From: Arthrobacter pityocampae
GTDB taxonomy: Bacteria > Actinomycetota > Actinomycetes > Actinomycetales > Micrococcaceae
Length of the DNA: 64,000 bases
Direction of reading: 5' to 3'
Assembly (NCBI RefSeq): GCF_002927275.1
Contig: NZ_PRKW01000002.1
Location: 310,001-374,000 of the forward strand
In this document: piece after piece, positions 41,810 through 50,455 of the stretch
How positions within the stretch are numbered: the first letter of the stretch is position 1
How the letters are laid out: every line of letters starts with the position of its first letter
Notes under the pieces: model-generated
What the model was told of the DNA's origin: nothing
Seen by the model: the letters and a program-made list of their open reading frames with translations, nothing else
Database searches by the model: none
Translations under genes and position numbers: made by a program

Positions 41810-42964
41810 ATGGCAGCCGACCCGCCTCCCGTCGTCGATCCACGACCGGCCCTCCCTCGCAGCACCGTCGTCCTGCTCGCCCTCGGTGGAGCGACCGCGG
41901 CGGCCTTCGGGGTCGCCGCCATGCGGGGCGTCGTCGTCCCGGTGTTCCTGGCGATCATCCTCACGCTGTGCGTCCATCCGCTCCACCGCCGGCTGTACCA
42001 GCGGGGTTTCTCCCGGGGTGCCGCCACGGTGGCGTCGATCGTCGCCGTGCTCGCCCTCGTCCTCTCGTTCGCGCTGATCCTGGCCCTCGCCCTCGCGCGC
42101 TTCTCGGCCCTGCTCCCCCAGTACGCGTCGCAGCTCGATCAGGTGGGAACCACCGTGTCCGGGATGCTGGCGTCGCTGGGCTTCAACTCGAGCGGGACGG
42201 ACGCGGTCCAGAACGGATTCACCCCCGAGAGCATCACCGGGTTCATCGGGGACCTGCTGGGCGGCGTCACCGACGCGGTGGGCGGTCTCGTGATCATCCT
42301 GACCCTGCTGATCCTCATGGCCGTCGACGGGTCCCGGGTGCCGGCGCTGCTCGCCTACGTGCGCCCCCACCACCCCGGGCTGGTGTCCGCGCTCATCGGG
42401 TTCGCCACCGGGACGCGCCGCTACATGGTCACGACGACGGTGCTCGGCCTGGCGCAGGGCGCGTTCAACGCGCTGGTGCTCGTCCTCCTCCAGGTTCCGG
42501 GCGCCCTTCTCTGGGGCCTGCTCTCCTTCATCTGCAGCTTCATTCCCAACGTCGGCTACTTCATCGCCATCGTGCCGCCCCTGTTCTTCGGCTTCCTCAG
42601 CGGCGGGTGGCAGACCGTCGTGATCGTCATCGTGGTCTACGGCGTGATCAACGGCGCCATCCAGTCCGTCATCCAGCCCAAGTACGTGGGGGATGCGGTG
42701 TCCCTCAGCGAGACCCTGACCTTCGTCTCCGTCCTCTTCTGGGCCGTGGTCCTCGGGCCGCTCGGCGCCATCCTGGCCGTACCGCTGACCCTGCTGGTCC
42801 GGTCGATCCTCATCGACGCCGAACCGTCGACGTGGTGGCGGCGGGCGCTCACCGGGGACAGGACGGACTTCGAGGTCCTCCTCGAGGACGAGGACGCCGA
42901 GCGGCGCGCCTTCCGGGCACAGCGGAAGGCGAGGTCCTCCGCCCCCCGTGAGGGGCACGCATGA
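41810..42964 (+). CDS. AI-2E family transporter
   Basis: Membrane protein of the YdiK/TqsA/PerM family (384 residues, about eight TM helices). Family members include autoinducer-2 exporters and Na+/H+ antiporters, so the name does not fix the substrate. Visible features are the paired N-terminal helices at 17-55, a long extracytoplasmic helix region around 95-140, and the conserved SFICSFIPNVGYFIAIVPP and GAILAVPLTLLVRS segments. AAGGAGATT lies upstream of the ATG at 41810. The C-terminal tail is charged. Confidence 0.88.
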   Translation: MAADPPPVVDPRPALPRSTVVLLALGGATAAAFGVAAMRGVVVPVFLAIILTLCVHPLHRRLYQRGFSRGAATVASIVAVLALVLSFALILALALARFSALLPQYASQLDQVGTTVSGMLASLGFNSSGTDAVQNGFTPESITGFIGDLLGGVTDAVGGLVIILTLLILMAVDGSRVPALLAYVRPHHPGLVSALIGFATGTRRYMVTTTVLGLAQGAFNALVLVLLQVPGALLWGLLSFICSFIPNVGYFIAIVPPLFFGFLSGGWQTVVIVIVVYGVINGAIQSVIQPKYVGDAVSLSETLTFVSVLFWAVVLGPLGAILAVPLTLLVRSILIDAEPSTWWRRALTGDRTDFEVLLEDEDAERRAFRAQRKARSSAPREGHA

Positions 42965-43003
42965 CAACATCCTCGTGCCGTCCTGGTGCCCTGTGAGCCC
43001 CCC

Positions 43004-43678
43004 ATGCTGAGTCTCCTGATCAGTCTGCTGCCCGTCGCCTTCGCCGGGACGATGAGCGCCGTGCCCGCCAGCGTGACCATCATCATCCTGCTGTCCCCCA
43101 CCGCCCACCGCGGCGCCTGGTGGTTCCTGACCGGGAGCGTCGCCGGGACCCTCCTGCTGGTCGGAGCCGCCGCGGCCGGCCTGCGCTTCCTGCCGGGTCC
43201 GGAGGGCCCGGAGGGCCCGGAGCGCAATGCGACGCTGGCCGTCGGCGGTCTGGTGGTGGCAGCCAGCGTCATCGCTTACGGCATCTACGTCCTGTCCACC
43301 CCCCGCACCACCGACAGCGCGGCCCTGACGCGCGTGCGGACCCGCGTCGGCTCGGCTCGCCCCTGGGAGTACGTTGCCCTGGGCCTGGCCCTGGCCCTGC
43401 GGCCGAAGGCGATCCTGCTCTCCCTGACCGCGGGCACGCTGATCGGACTGCAGGGCCTCGAACCCGTCGCAAGCATCGTGGTCGTCCTCGCCTACGTCCT
43501 GATCGCCCAGGCCGAGATCCTCGTGCCGATCGTCCTGCGGATCCGCCGGCCCGAGCGCGCCGACGCGGTGTTGAAGAATCTGGACGCCTGGCTGCAACGC
43601 CACAGCGGGACGATCACGGGTGTGACCCTGCTGGTAGCCGGGCTGTTCATCGCGTGGGTGAGTGTGGGGCGGTTCTGA
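43004..43678 (+). CDS. GAP family membrane protein (Sap, sulfolipid-1-addressing type)
   Basis: A 224-residue membrane protein with about six hydrophobic segments. It resembles the GAP/Sap family, members of which assist export of glycopeptidolipids or sulfolipids in mycobacteria. The short conserved pattern LPVAFAGTMSAVPASVTIIILLSP and the central ALALRPKAILLSLTAGT region are consistent. The ATG start lacks a clear ribosome site; GTG at 42986 is an alternative. The cargo here is unknown. Confidence 0.75.
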   Translation: MLSLLISLLPVAFAGTMSAVPASVTIIILLSPTAHRGAWWFLTGSVAGTLLLVGAAAAGLRFLPGPEGPEGPERNATLAVGGLVVAASVIAYGIYVLSTPRTTDSAALTRVRTRVGSARPWEYVALGLALALRPKAILLSLTAGTLIGLQGLEPVASIVVVLAYVLIAQAEILVPIVLRIRRPERADAVLKNLDAWLQRHSGTITGVTLLVAGLFIAWVSVGRF

Positions 43679-43699
43679 CCGTCTGCGGGGCCGCAGTGC

Positions 43700-43705
43700 A
43701 AGACT
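43700..43705 (+). promoter_or_regulatory. weak putative leaderless -10 for the RNase Z gene
   Basis: AAGACT lies 6 nt before the ATG at 43712 and there is no Shine-Dalgarno sequence. The hexamer lacks the first T of TANNNT, so this is weak. Confidence 0.2.
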
Positions 43706-43711
43706 GGCAGC

Positions 43712-44593
43712 ATGCGTGAGCTCGTCATCCTCGGCACGTCCTCCCAGGCGCCCACCCGGACCCGCAACCACAACGGGTACTTCCTGCAGTGGGAACAGGA
43801 GGGGATCCTCTTCGACCCCGGCGAAGGCACCCAGCGCCAGCTCATCCACGCCAACCTCTCGGCGGGGAAGATCCACCGCATCTGCATCACCCACGTCCAC
43901 GGCGACCACTGCTTCGGACTGCCGGGCGTCCTCTCCCGCATGGTGCTGGACGGCGTCGAGCACCCCGTCCATGTGCACTACCCGGCGTCGGGCGAGGACG
44001 TGGTGCGCGCCCTCGTCTTCCTCGCCACGCCGGGACTGGACCTGCACCTCCACCCCCACGGCGCCGCCGGGCCCATCGCCCCGGGCGTGGAGGTCGAGGA
44101 GCTGCACCACCGCGTCGAGGCCTTCGGCTACCGGGTGACCGAGCCGGACGGGCGCACGTTCCTGCCGGACCGGCTCGCCGCCGCCGGGATCACCGGGCCC
44201 GACGTCGGGCGCCTGCAGCGCGAGGGGAGCCTCGGCTCCGTGAGGCTCGACGACGTCAGCGTGCACCGGCCCGGGCGCCGCTTCGCCTTCGTCATGGACA
44301 CGGGCCTGTGCGACGGCGCGGCCGCGCTCGCCGACGGCGCGGACCTCCTGGTCACCGAGAGCACCTTCAGCGACGGCGACGCCGCGCTCGCCGCCCGGTA
44401 CCGGCACCTCACCGCGGGCCAGGCGGGGTCCCTCGCGGGTCACGGCGGTGCGGCCACGCTGGTCCTGACGCACTTCTCGTCCCGGTACGACGACGTCGGC
44501 CTGCTGGCCGCGCAGGCCCGGGCCACGGCCGGCACGGCGACGGTGATCGCGGCCTCGGACCTCGACCGCATCCCCTTCCCGGCGCACCGCTGA
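43712..44593 (+). CDS. rnz: ribonuclease Z
   Basis: Endonuclease that removes the 3' trailer of pre-tRNAs. The 293-residue metallo-beta-lactamase protein has the signature THVHGDH at 60-66 and the N-terminal LGTSSQAPTRTRNHNGYFL. Further ligands are D in FVMDTGLCDGA and the C-terminal THFSSRY. No ribosome-binding site is evident. It converges with the ABC-F gene. Confidence 0.94.
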   Translation: MRELVILGTSSQAPTRTRNHNGYFLQWEQEGILFDPGEGTQRQLIHANLSAGKIHRICITHVHGDHCFGLPGVLSRMVLDGVEHPVHVHYPASGEDVVRALVFLATPGLDLHLHPHGAAGPIAPGVEVEELHHRVEAFGYRVTEPDGRTFLPDRLAAAGITGPDVGRLQREGSLGSVRLDDVSVHRPGRRFAFVMDTGLCDGAAALADGADLLVTESTFSDGDAALAARYRHLTAGQAGSLAGHGGAATLVLTHFSSRYDDVGLLAAQARATAGTATVIAASDLDRIPFPAHR

Positions 44594-44618
44594 CGGATCG
44601 TCCCGCGCAACGCCCCGG

Positions 44619-46373
44619 TCAGCGCGCCGCGGCGTCCCCGACGAGCCCGAGCCGCCGGCCCTGCCAGGTACGCCGGAGCCAGCGGTCGTGCGAGGCGACG
44701 ACGACCGCCCCGGGATAGGCGGGGATCAGGGCCTCGAGCTTCGTGGCGAGGAGCAGGGAGAAATGGTTGGTCGGCTCGTCGAGGAGGAGCACGTCGGGCG
44801 GACTCGCCAGCAGGATCGCCAGGGCCAGCCGGCGCTGCTGGCCGCCGCTCAGCACCGCAACGGGCCGGTCCTCGTCCCGCGGGTGGATGAGCCCGAAGGT
44901 GCGCAGCGGGACCTGGTCACTCACCGGGCCGACGGCGTCGTCATAGGCCTGCAGCGCCGTCCGTCCGGATCCGCGGCCGAGCGGGTCGGGAAGGTCGACG
45001 TCCTGTGCGAGCAGGCCGATGCGCAGCGACGGAGCCGCGGTCACGGTCCCGGAGGTCGGCGTCAGCTCGCCGGCGAGGAGACGCAGGAGGGTCGACTTCC
45101 CGGATCCGTTGGGGCCCGTGACGAGCAGCTTCTCCCCCGCACCGAGCACCAGCGACGCCGGGTCGAGACGCCCGCTCACCGCAGCCGCCACCGCAGTGAG
45201 CACCGGCTCCGTCCCGGCCGGTGCTGCCGGTGCTCCCGGTGCTGCCGGGGTCCCGGCCGCCGTGAGACCCCGGAAACGCAGCTCCCGCGGTGGCCTGCGG
45301 ATCTGCCGCTCCTCGAGGGACACGAGCCGGGAGGCAGCGTCGTCGACCCTGCGGGACACCGCCTTGGCGTTGCGGTCGGCGTAGAACTTGCGGCTGACGC
45401 GCCCCTCCGAGCGGGGCTTCCAGTCCTCATGGCCCACGAGGTGGCTGTCCGAGACGGCAGCGCGGAGCCGCTTCAGCTCCGCCTGCTCGTCCCGGTACCG
45501 GCGTTCCCACCGCTCCCGGGCGACGAGCCGCGCGTGCACGTAGCCGGTGTAGCTGCCGGTGAAGCGGACGACGCCGATGCCGGTGCCGTCGCCGTCGGCC
45601 ACGAGGGGCCCGGCGAGCGCCTGGGGCAGTGGAGCGGGGTCGAGGTCGATGAGGGTCGTGACGACGTCGTCGAGGAATGCGCGGTCGTGGCTCGCGACGA
45701 GCACGGGGCCCGGCCAGTCCTCGAGGAGGCTCCCCAGGTAGGAGGCGGCGTCGTCGTCGAGGTGGTTGGTCGGCTCGTCGAGGAGCAGGACGTCGGGCGT
45801 GCTGAGGAGGAGCCAGGCCAGGGACAGGCGGGAGCGCTGCCCTCCGGAGAGCGTCCGCGTCGGCCGGTCCGGTGCGAGGTCGGCGAGGCCGAGTCCGGAG
45901 ACGACGGCGGCGATCCGCGTGTCGATGTCCCACGCGCCGACGCGCTCCGCCGTCTCGAGGGCCGCCGCATACGCGGTGGCGGCCGCAGGGTCCTCGGGGG
46001 TGACGGCCAGGGCCAGGCCCGCTTCGGCGACGGCGTGCGCGGCGGCGCGGACGGGGGCGACGGCGGCCTCGAGGGCCTCCGTGAGGGTGGCGGACGGCGC
46101 GAAGGGCGGTTCCTGGTGCAGCAGGCCGATGCGCGGCGTCCCGGCACCCGGAAGCGTCGTGGTGACGGTGCCGGCATCCGGCGCCGTGAGGCCCGCGAGG
46201 ATGCGCAGCAGGGTCGTCTTGCCGGAGCCGTTCTCGCCGATGAGGCCGGTGCGGCCGCCGGAGACGGTGAAGGACACGTCGGTCAAGACGCGGCGCGCCC
46301 CGAAGCTCTTGGAGACGCCGTCCACGCGCAGGTGGGCGGCGGAGTGGGGTGATGGGGAGTGCGAACCGGGCAC
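44619..46373 (-). CDS. ABC-F family ATP-binding protein
   Basis: Soluble protein with two ABC ATPase domains and no membrane domain; ABC-F proteins act on the ribosome in translation or antibiotic protection. It has 584 residues. Walker A GENGSGKTT and signature LSGGQRSRLSL lie in the first half, a charged linker near 260-330, then GPNGSGKST and LSGGQQRRLAL in the second half. Both Walker B motifs end in DEPTNH. GAGGATCACC precedes the GTG start. An Ala/Pro/Gly insert lies between the halves. Resistance cannot be inferred from sequence alone. Confidence 0.92.
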   Translation of the reverse strand: MPGSHSPSPHSAAHLRVDGVSKSFGARRVLTDVSFTVSGGRTGLIGENGSGKTTLLRILAGLTAPDAGTVTTTLPGAGTPRIGLLHQEPPFAPSATLTEALEAAVAPVRAAAHAVAEAGLALAVTPEDPAAATAYAAALETAERVGAWDIDTRIAAVVSGLGLADLAPDRPTRTLSGGQRSRLSLAWLLLSTPDVLLLDEPTNHLDDDAASYLGSLLEDWPGPVLVASHDRAFLDDVVTTLIDLDPAPLPQALAGPLVADGDGTGIGVVRFTGSYTGYVHARLVARERWERRYRDEQAELKRLRAAVSDSHLVGHEDWKPRSEGRVSRKFYADRNAKAVSRRVDDAASRLVSLEERQIRRPPRELRFRGLTAAGTPAAPGAPAAPAGTEPVLTAVAAAVSGRLDPASLVLGAGEKLLVTGPNGSGKSTLLRLLAGELTPTSGTVTAAPSLRIGLLAQDVDLPDPLGRGSGRTALQAYDDAVGPVSDQVPLRTFGLIHPRDEDRPVAVLSGGQQRRLALAILLASPPDVLLLDEPTNHFSLLLATKLEALIPAYPGAVVVASHDRWLRRTWQGRRLGLVGDAAAR

Positions 46374-46543
46374 GGTGATCCTCAGGGCTGGCTGGTGTCC
46401 TGCCGGGCGAGGATCTAGGAGAGCACGGCTCCACTATAGGACGACGTCGGGTGTCGGGGCATCAGGGCATGCCGCACCCGCCCGGGCGACCGGCGCGGAG
46501 CCCCTGAGGGTCGCGACGGTCACCCGGCTGCGGGCGGAGGTGA

Positions 46544-47323
46544 TCAGGCCTTCGCCACGCTGCGGCGCACGGCGTAGGTCCCGCCGACGGCGGCCGCGAG
46601 GACGACGCCGCCACCGAGGGCGATCAGCCCGGCCGAGGCAGGCGTGGCTGCGGTCTCCACCGTGGCACCGGTGTCGGCTCCGCCCGACGGCAGCGCGCCC
46701 ATCTGGGCCGCTACGAGCGTCCCGCACAGTGCGGGTGCCGTGGCGCCCGCGGGAAGGGCCGGATCCAGATCGCTGGGGGCATTGAAGGCTTCCGGGGTGG
46801 ACGGCGTCGTCGCCGGGTCCAGGCCATGGACGTTGAAGACCGCCGTACCGTTCTCGAGTGCCGCCTGAGTCGCGGCATCGATGGTGAAGGTGCGCTGGAT
46901 CGTGTACGTCCCGCCCTGTCCGGCGAGCTGCAGGTTCAGGGCTTCGGCGGGCGTCGTGGGCCCGGACGTCGTCACCGTCGCCAGGATGCCACCGTAGCCG
47001 GGGGCGCTCTCGGTGACGCTGATGATGCCATCGCCGTTCGCGTCGTTCGCCGGCGTCGGGCACACCCCGGCGGCGCCGCCGTGGATGTGCTGCACGTGGG
47101 GGTAAGGCGCGCCCTGGAAGGTCTCGGCGAGGCCCGACACCTGGAGGTCGATCGTGGCCTGGTCACCGACGACGTCGACGGTGACGGTGCCGGTGCCCGT
47201 GGTGCCGTTGACCTGACCGAGGGTCGAGGAGTAACTGCCGTCCGCTGCCATCGCGGGCGACCCTGCCATGGCGACGGCACCGAGGGCGAGGGCGGGGACT
47301 GCGAGCAAGCGCATCTTGTTCAT
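46544..47323 (-). CDS. CHRD domain-containing secreted/surface protein
   Basis: A 259-residue exported protein. The signal peptide is at 1-27 (MNKMRLLAVPALALGAVAMAGSPAMA). A CHRD (chordin-like) beta domain follows with VNGTTGTGTVTVDVVGD, PYPHVQHIHGGAAGVCP and GTAVFNVHGLDP. A C-terminal hydrophobic segment with a basic tail (GLIALGGGVVLAAAVGGTYAVRRSVAKA) looks like a membrane anchor without an LPXTG motif. AAGGAT precedes the ATG at 47323. CHRD function in bacteria is unclear. Confidence 0.85.
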   Translation of the reverse strand: MNKMRLLAVPALALGAVAMAGSPAMAADGSYSSTLGQVNGTTGTGTVTVDVVGDQATIDLQVSGLAETFQGAPYPHVQHIHGGAAGVCPTPANDANGDGIISVTESAPGYGGILATVTTSGPTTPAEALNLQLAGQGGTYTIQRTFTIDAATQAALENGTAVFNVHGLDPATTPSTPEAFNAPSDLDPALPAGATAPALCGTLVAAQMGALPSGGADTGATVETAATPASAGLIALGGGVVLAAAVGGTYAVRRSVAKA

Positions 47324-47559
47324 GGGATTCGTATCCTTCACGGTGCGATGGGAACGAACCCGGATCCGGGTCCGCGACGGGAGCACCACAACACACGCAG
47401 CGCTCTCGCCGCTCATCCTCCAACCGCCCCGGAACGAGCGGAAGGACACGGGGTCGCCGGGCGGCGGTCTTTACAAATCGGCTCCCTGGGGGTTCGGAGC
47501 GAGCAAACTGAGCCGTCGACGCAACCCCCGGTATACGCCGCAGGTGGGCGCCGCTCACG

Positions 47560-48219
47560 TCACAGGCGCGGCGGGGCCTGCGTCTCCGTCCCTGAACGAT
47601 CCGTCAACCGGACCGGAACGAGTCTTGTGAGCGCACGGGCCAGGAGCCCGCTGATTGCGCCGGGGGCAGCGCCGTCGCCCTGTTCGAGGGAGAACCTGAG
47701 GATCCCCGGCACGAGGTGGGCCACCAGCGCGCTCTGCCGGCGGGTGTCCTCCGCCGACTCGTCTGCCGGCGCCGCCCGCCGCATCCTCAGGTAGAGGACC
47801 TCGGCGACCTCCTCGTGGACGCCCGAGAGCCGCTCCATCTCCTTCTGCATCAGGGCGGGGCTCTCACTGATGATCCGCATGCGCGGCGCCACCAGCTCCC
47901 GGGTGTCGGCGTTCACCGGCACGAGGGAGGCCAGCAGGCCGAGCAGTTCCTCGAGCATGTCGGGCGAGTCCGAGACGAGGAACTCCCGGACCTGCCGTTC
48001 GTCCAGCTTGCCGGGCGCTGCGCCGAGGATCGCGGCGTCCTTCGTCCGGTAGTAGTTGAAGAAGGTCCGCTGGGAGACGCCGCTCGCCGCACAGATCATG
48101 TCCACCGTGACGGCGTCGAGCCCGTGCTCGAGGACCAGCGCGACGGCGCTGCGCTCGATGGCCAGCGCCGTCGCCGCCTGCTTGCGCTGCCGGAGTCCCT
48201 GCTCACTGCCGCCTGCCAT
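47560..48219 (-). CDS. TetR family transcriptional regulator
   Basis: A 219-residue regulator with an N-terminal helix-turn-helix (VTVDMICAASGVSQRTFFNYYRTKDAAIL at about 37-66) and a helical ligand domain. GAGGGGGAG precedes the ATG. It lies directly downstream of the ABC ATPase and the permease remnant on the same strand. The palindrome TGCAGTAACTGCA in the promoter of that unit is a good candidate for its binding site, giving feedback control. Confidence 0.9.
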   Translation of the reverse strand: MAGGSEQGLRQRKQAATALAIERSAVALVLEHGLDAVTVDMICAASGVSQRTFFNYYRTKDAAILGAAPGKLDERQVREFLVSDSPDMLEELLGLLASLVPVNADTRELVAPRMRIISESPALMQKEMERLSGVHEEVAEVLYLRMRRAAPADESAEDTRRQSALVAHLVPGILRFSLEQGDGAAPGAISGLLARALTRLVPVRLTDRSGTETQAPPRL

Positions 48220-48376
48220 GTCTCCCCCTCGTGTCCGGAACCGTCCCTACTCGTAGCGTAGCGATGAGGGTCAGGGTGAAGGCACCGATGAAGAGGGCGA
48301 GGACCGTCAGGGTGGTGCGCAGCTTGCTGCGGAAGGTGTTGCGGACCGCGGTGCCGATGAGATCGACCGTCTTCAT
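48203..48376 (-). pseudogene. truncated FtsX/MacB-type ABC transporter permease
   Basis: The ATG overlaps the ATPase stop codon as ATGA, and the first 42 residues (MKTVDLIGTAVRNTFRSKLR, then TTLTVLALFIGAFTLTLIATL) are a normal FtsX-type permease N-terminus with its first TM helix. After that the sequence turns into unrelated residues and stops at residue 57, inside the start of the TetR gene. Functional permeases have several hundred residues and more TM helices. A deletion that joined the 5' end of the permease to the TetR upstream region, near 48245-48250, explains this. Confidence 0.8.
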
Positions 48377-49080
48377 GCCGCCGCGCCCCGATCCTGGGCC
48401 GGTGCTACCAGGACGCCGTCGCGGAGGAAGACCTGACGGTCGCAGCGGGCGGCGAGCTCCTCGTCGTGCGTCACGATGACCAGGGTGATCCCGAGATCGC
48501 GGTTGAGGGCGAAGAGCGTGTCCTGGACGATCGCGCCGGTGGCGCTGTCGAGGTTGCCGGTCGGCTCGTCGGCGAAGATGACGCTGGGTTCGTTGACCAG
48601 GGCGCGGCTGATGACGACGCGCTGCTTCTGGCCGCCGGAGAGGTCCGTGGCCCGGCTGGTGGCCTTGTCCTCCAGCTCGAGCTGGCGGAGCACCTCGAGC
48701 CCGCGGGCTTTGCGGCTCTTCGACGGCTCCCCCGTGATCTTCAGCGGCAGTGTCACGTTGTCCAGGACGGACGTTCCCGGGGTGAGGAAGAACTGCTGGA
48801 AGACGAAGCCGAACTCCTGGTTGCGCAGCTCGCTGACGCTCTTCGGGGACAGCGCGAGGGCGTCCTCCCCCGCGTAGGCGAGGCTTCCGGCGTCGGGCGT
48901 GTCCAGCATGGCGATGATGTGCATCAGCGTGGACTTGCCCGACCCGCTCTTGCCCACGATCGCCACGCACTCCCCCCGCTCGATGCGGAGGGTCACGTCG
49001 CGCAGGGCGTCGAAGCGTCCGTCGCCCTTGCCGTAGCTCTTGCAGATGTTCCGGGCGTCGATGACGGGGACGGCGCTCAT
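48373..49080 (-). CDS. ABC transporter ATP-binding protein (MacB/LolD type)
   Basis: ATPase of 235 residues from the ATG at 49080. Walker A is GKSGSGKST, the Q-loop FQQFFLTPG, the signature LSGGQKQR, Walker B VIFADEPTGNLD and the H-loop VTHDEE. It is the energiser of an FtsX-type exporter whose permease gene is cut short directly downstream, so it may be orphaned. A palindrome at 49130-49142 overlaps its likely -10 (CATAAT on the minus strand). Confidence 0.92.
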   Translation of the reverse strand: MSAVPVIDARNICKSYGKGDGRFDALRDVTLRIERGECVAIVGKSGSGKSTLMHIIAMLDTPDAGSLAYAGEDALALSPKSVSELRNQEFGFVFQQFFLTPGTSVLDNVTLPLKITGEPSKSRKARGLEVLRQLELEDKATSRATDLSGGQKQRVVISRALVNEPSVIFADEPTGNLDSATGAIVQDTLFALNRDLGITLVIVTHDEELAARCDRQVFLRDGVLVAPAQDRGAAA

Positions 49081-49125
49081 GGGAAGCGCCTGTAGTGGAC
49101 GGACATGTCGGACTCCTCTCGACTG

Positions 49126-49142
49126 ATTATGCAGTAACTGCA
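49126..49142 (-). promoter_or_regulatory. promoter with candidate TetR operator upstream of the ABC unit
   Basis: On the minus strand CATAAT (49126-49131) is a good -10. Overlapping it, TGCAGTAACTGCA (49130-49142) is a perfect 13-bp palindrome centred on a single base. A bound regulator would block the polymerase. The TetR gene of the same unit is the obvious candidate. Confidence 0.5.
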
Positions 49143-49182
49143 CGTTAGCATGCAGATGCTTCCATCGCCAGGGTAAAGAAAA

Positions 49183-49214
49183 GGCCCTCCGAACACAGGT
49201 GCGTTCGGAGGGCC
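49183..49214 (-). terminator. rho-independent terminator of the DUF808 gene
   Basis: GGCCCTCCGAAC and GTTCGGAGGGCC form a perfect 12-bp stem with an 8-nt loop. On the minus strand it is followed by TTTTCTTT, a rare clear T tract in this window. Confidence 0.9.
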
Positions 49215-49231
49215 GGTGGAGCCAGGCGGGG

Positions 49232-50248
49232 CTAGGAGGTGTACTTCGTGCTGCCCTTGCCCGACCGGTAGCCGGCGACGGCAGCGCGGATGTCGCCCTC
49301 CTCGTGCTCACCCTTCTTGCCGAACGGCAGAGCCTTCAACAGCGGGTGCACGATGGCCAGGACGACGAGCCCCCACGCGAGTCCGAGGATGGCGGAGCAC
49401 AGCGTGTTCACGAGCCAGGCGAGCAGACCGCCGACGACGGGGATGCCGACGAACGGCGACTCGAGGGTGTGGACGAGGTCGTACGGGAGATGCCATCCGA
49501 GGTCGTAGGCGCCCTGCAGCATGATGTGGCCACCCACCCACAGCATGGCGATCGTGCCGATGAAGGTGATGCCGGCGAGCACCGCCGGCATCCCCTTGAC
49601 GAGCAGCTCACCGAACCGCTGGGTCCTCGGGGAGTCCTTGGTGGTGAGGTGCAGGCCGATGTCGTCCATCTTCACGATGAGCGCGACGGCGCCGTACACG
49701 AGGACCGTGATGGCGAGGGCGACGACGACCAGGATGATCGCGCGGGCCCAGATGGACTCGTCGGACACCTCGTTCATCGAGATGACCATGATCTCGCATG
49801 ACAGGATGAAGTCGGTGGTGATGGCGCCCTTGGTGACCTTGGCCTCCGCCTCGGGGCCGCGGGCGCTGGCCGGCGCCTTCTCGGCGGCGTGGCCGCGGAG
49901 CTTGTGCCAGACCTTCTCGGCGCCCTCGTAGCACAGGTAGGTGCCGCCGAGCATGAGGATGAACGGGATCACCGCCGGGATGAAGGCGCTGATGAGCAGA
50001 AGTGCCGGCAGGATGATCAACAGCTTGTTCCGGAGCGAACCCCAGAAGATCCGCTTGATCATCGGCAGCTCGCGCGAGGGGTCGGCTCCGGACACGTACT
50101 GCGGGGTGACCGCGGCGTCGTCGATGACCACGCCGGCCGCCTTGGTGCCCGCCTTGGCGGCACCGGCAGCGACGTCGTCGACGGAGGCGGCCGCGATGCG
50201 GGCGATCGCCGCGACGTCGTCGAGCAGGGCGACGAGCCCGCCGCTCAC
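49232..50248 (-). CDS. DUF808 domain-containing membrane protein (YedI family)
   Basis: A 338-residue protein with the family start MSGGLVALLDDVAAIARIAAASVDD, then KAAGVVIDDAAVTPQYVSG. About six TM helices follow, including LLIILPALLLISAFIPAVIPFILMLGG. The function of the family is unknown. A clear terminator follows, and it is monocistronic by spacing. Confidence 0.9.
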   Translation of the reverse strand: MSGGLVALLDDVAAIARIAAASVDDVAAGAAKAGTKAAGVVIDDAAVTPQYVSGADPSRELPMIKRIFWGSLRNKLLIILPALLLISAFIPAVIPFILMLGGTYLCYEGAEKVWHKLRGHAAEKAPASARGPEAEAKVTKGAITTDFILSCEIMVISMNEVSDESIWARAIILVVVALAITVLVYGAVALIVKMDDIGLHLTTKDSPRTQRFGELLVKGMPAVLAGITFIGTIAMLWVGGHIMLQGAYDLGWHLPYDLVHTLESPFVGIPVVGGLLAWLVNTLCSAILGLAWGLVVLAIVHPLLKALPFGKKGEHEEGDIRAAVAGYRSGKGSTKYTS

Positions 50249-50380
50249 AGGGCGCCCCTGGACCGCTCGGCGGCGGACGGCTGGACATGGTGGCCCGGGG
50301 CGGGGTGTGTCGTAAGCATCCTTCGAGTATAGGAGGGCGGGTAGCTCCCGACTGTCGCTGAATCACACCCTTGAAAAGCA

Positions 50381-50416
50381 GGCAGCCACCCTCTCCTGAT
50401 GGAGTGGGTGGCTGCC
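50381..50416 (-). terminator. terminator after the SRPBCC-tail protein gene
   Basis: GGCAGCCACCC-T-CTCC, loop TGAT, then GGAG-T-GGGTGGCTGCC: a near-perfect stem of about 15 bp. On the minus strand it is followed by TGCTTTTC. It lies about 40 bp beyond the stop codon. Confidence 0.85.
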
Positions 50417-50455
50417 CGCGAACCACCCCTCAGCGGGGCGGGTGCTGCCTGGTGG

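Noticed and set aside
41666-44587. 973-codon minus-strand open frame opposite the AI-2E, GAP and RNase Z genes
   Set aside because: It spans three well-supported genes on the other strand and its own translation is compositionally typical of an antisense frame.
44619-46373. ABC-F gene as an antibiotic-resistance determinant
   Set aside because: Both ATPase domains are clear, but the subfamily cannot be fixed from sequence alone and most ABC-F proteins are housekeeping translation factors.
47440-47520. GCCGATTT sequence upstream of the CHRD gene as a FliA-type -10
   Set aside because: No TAAA-like -35 at the proper distance, so it does not support control by the sigma factor in this window.
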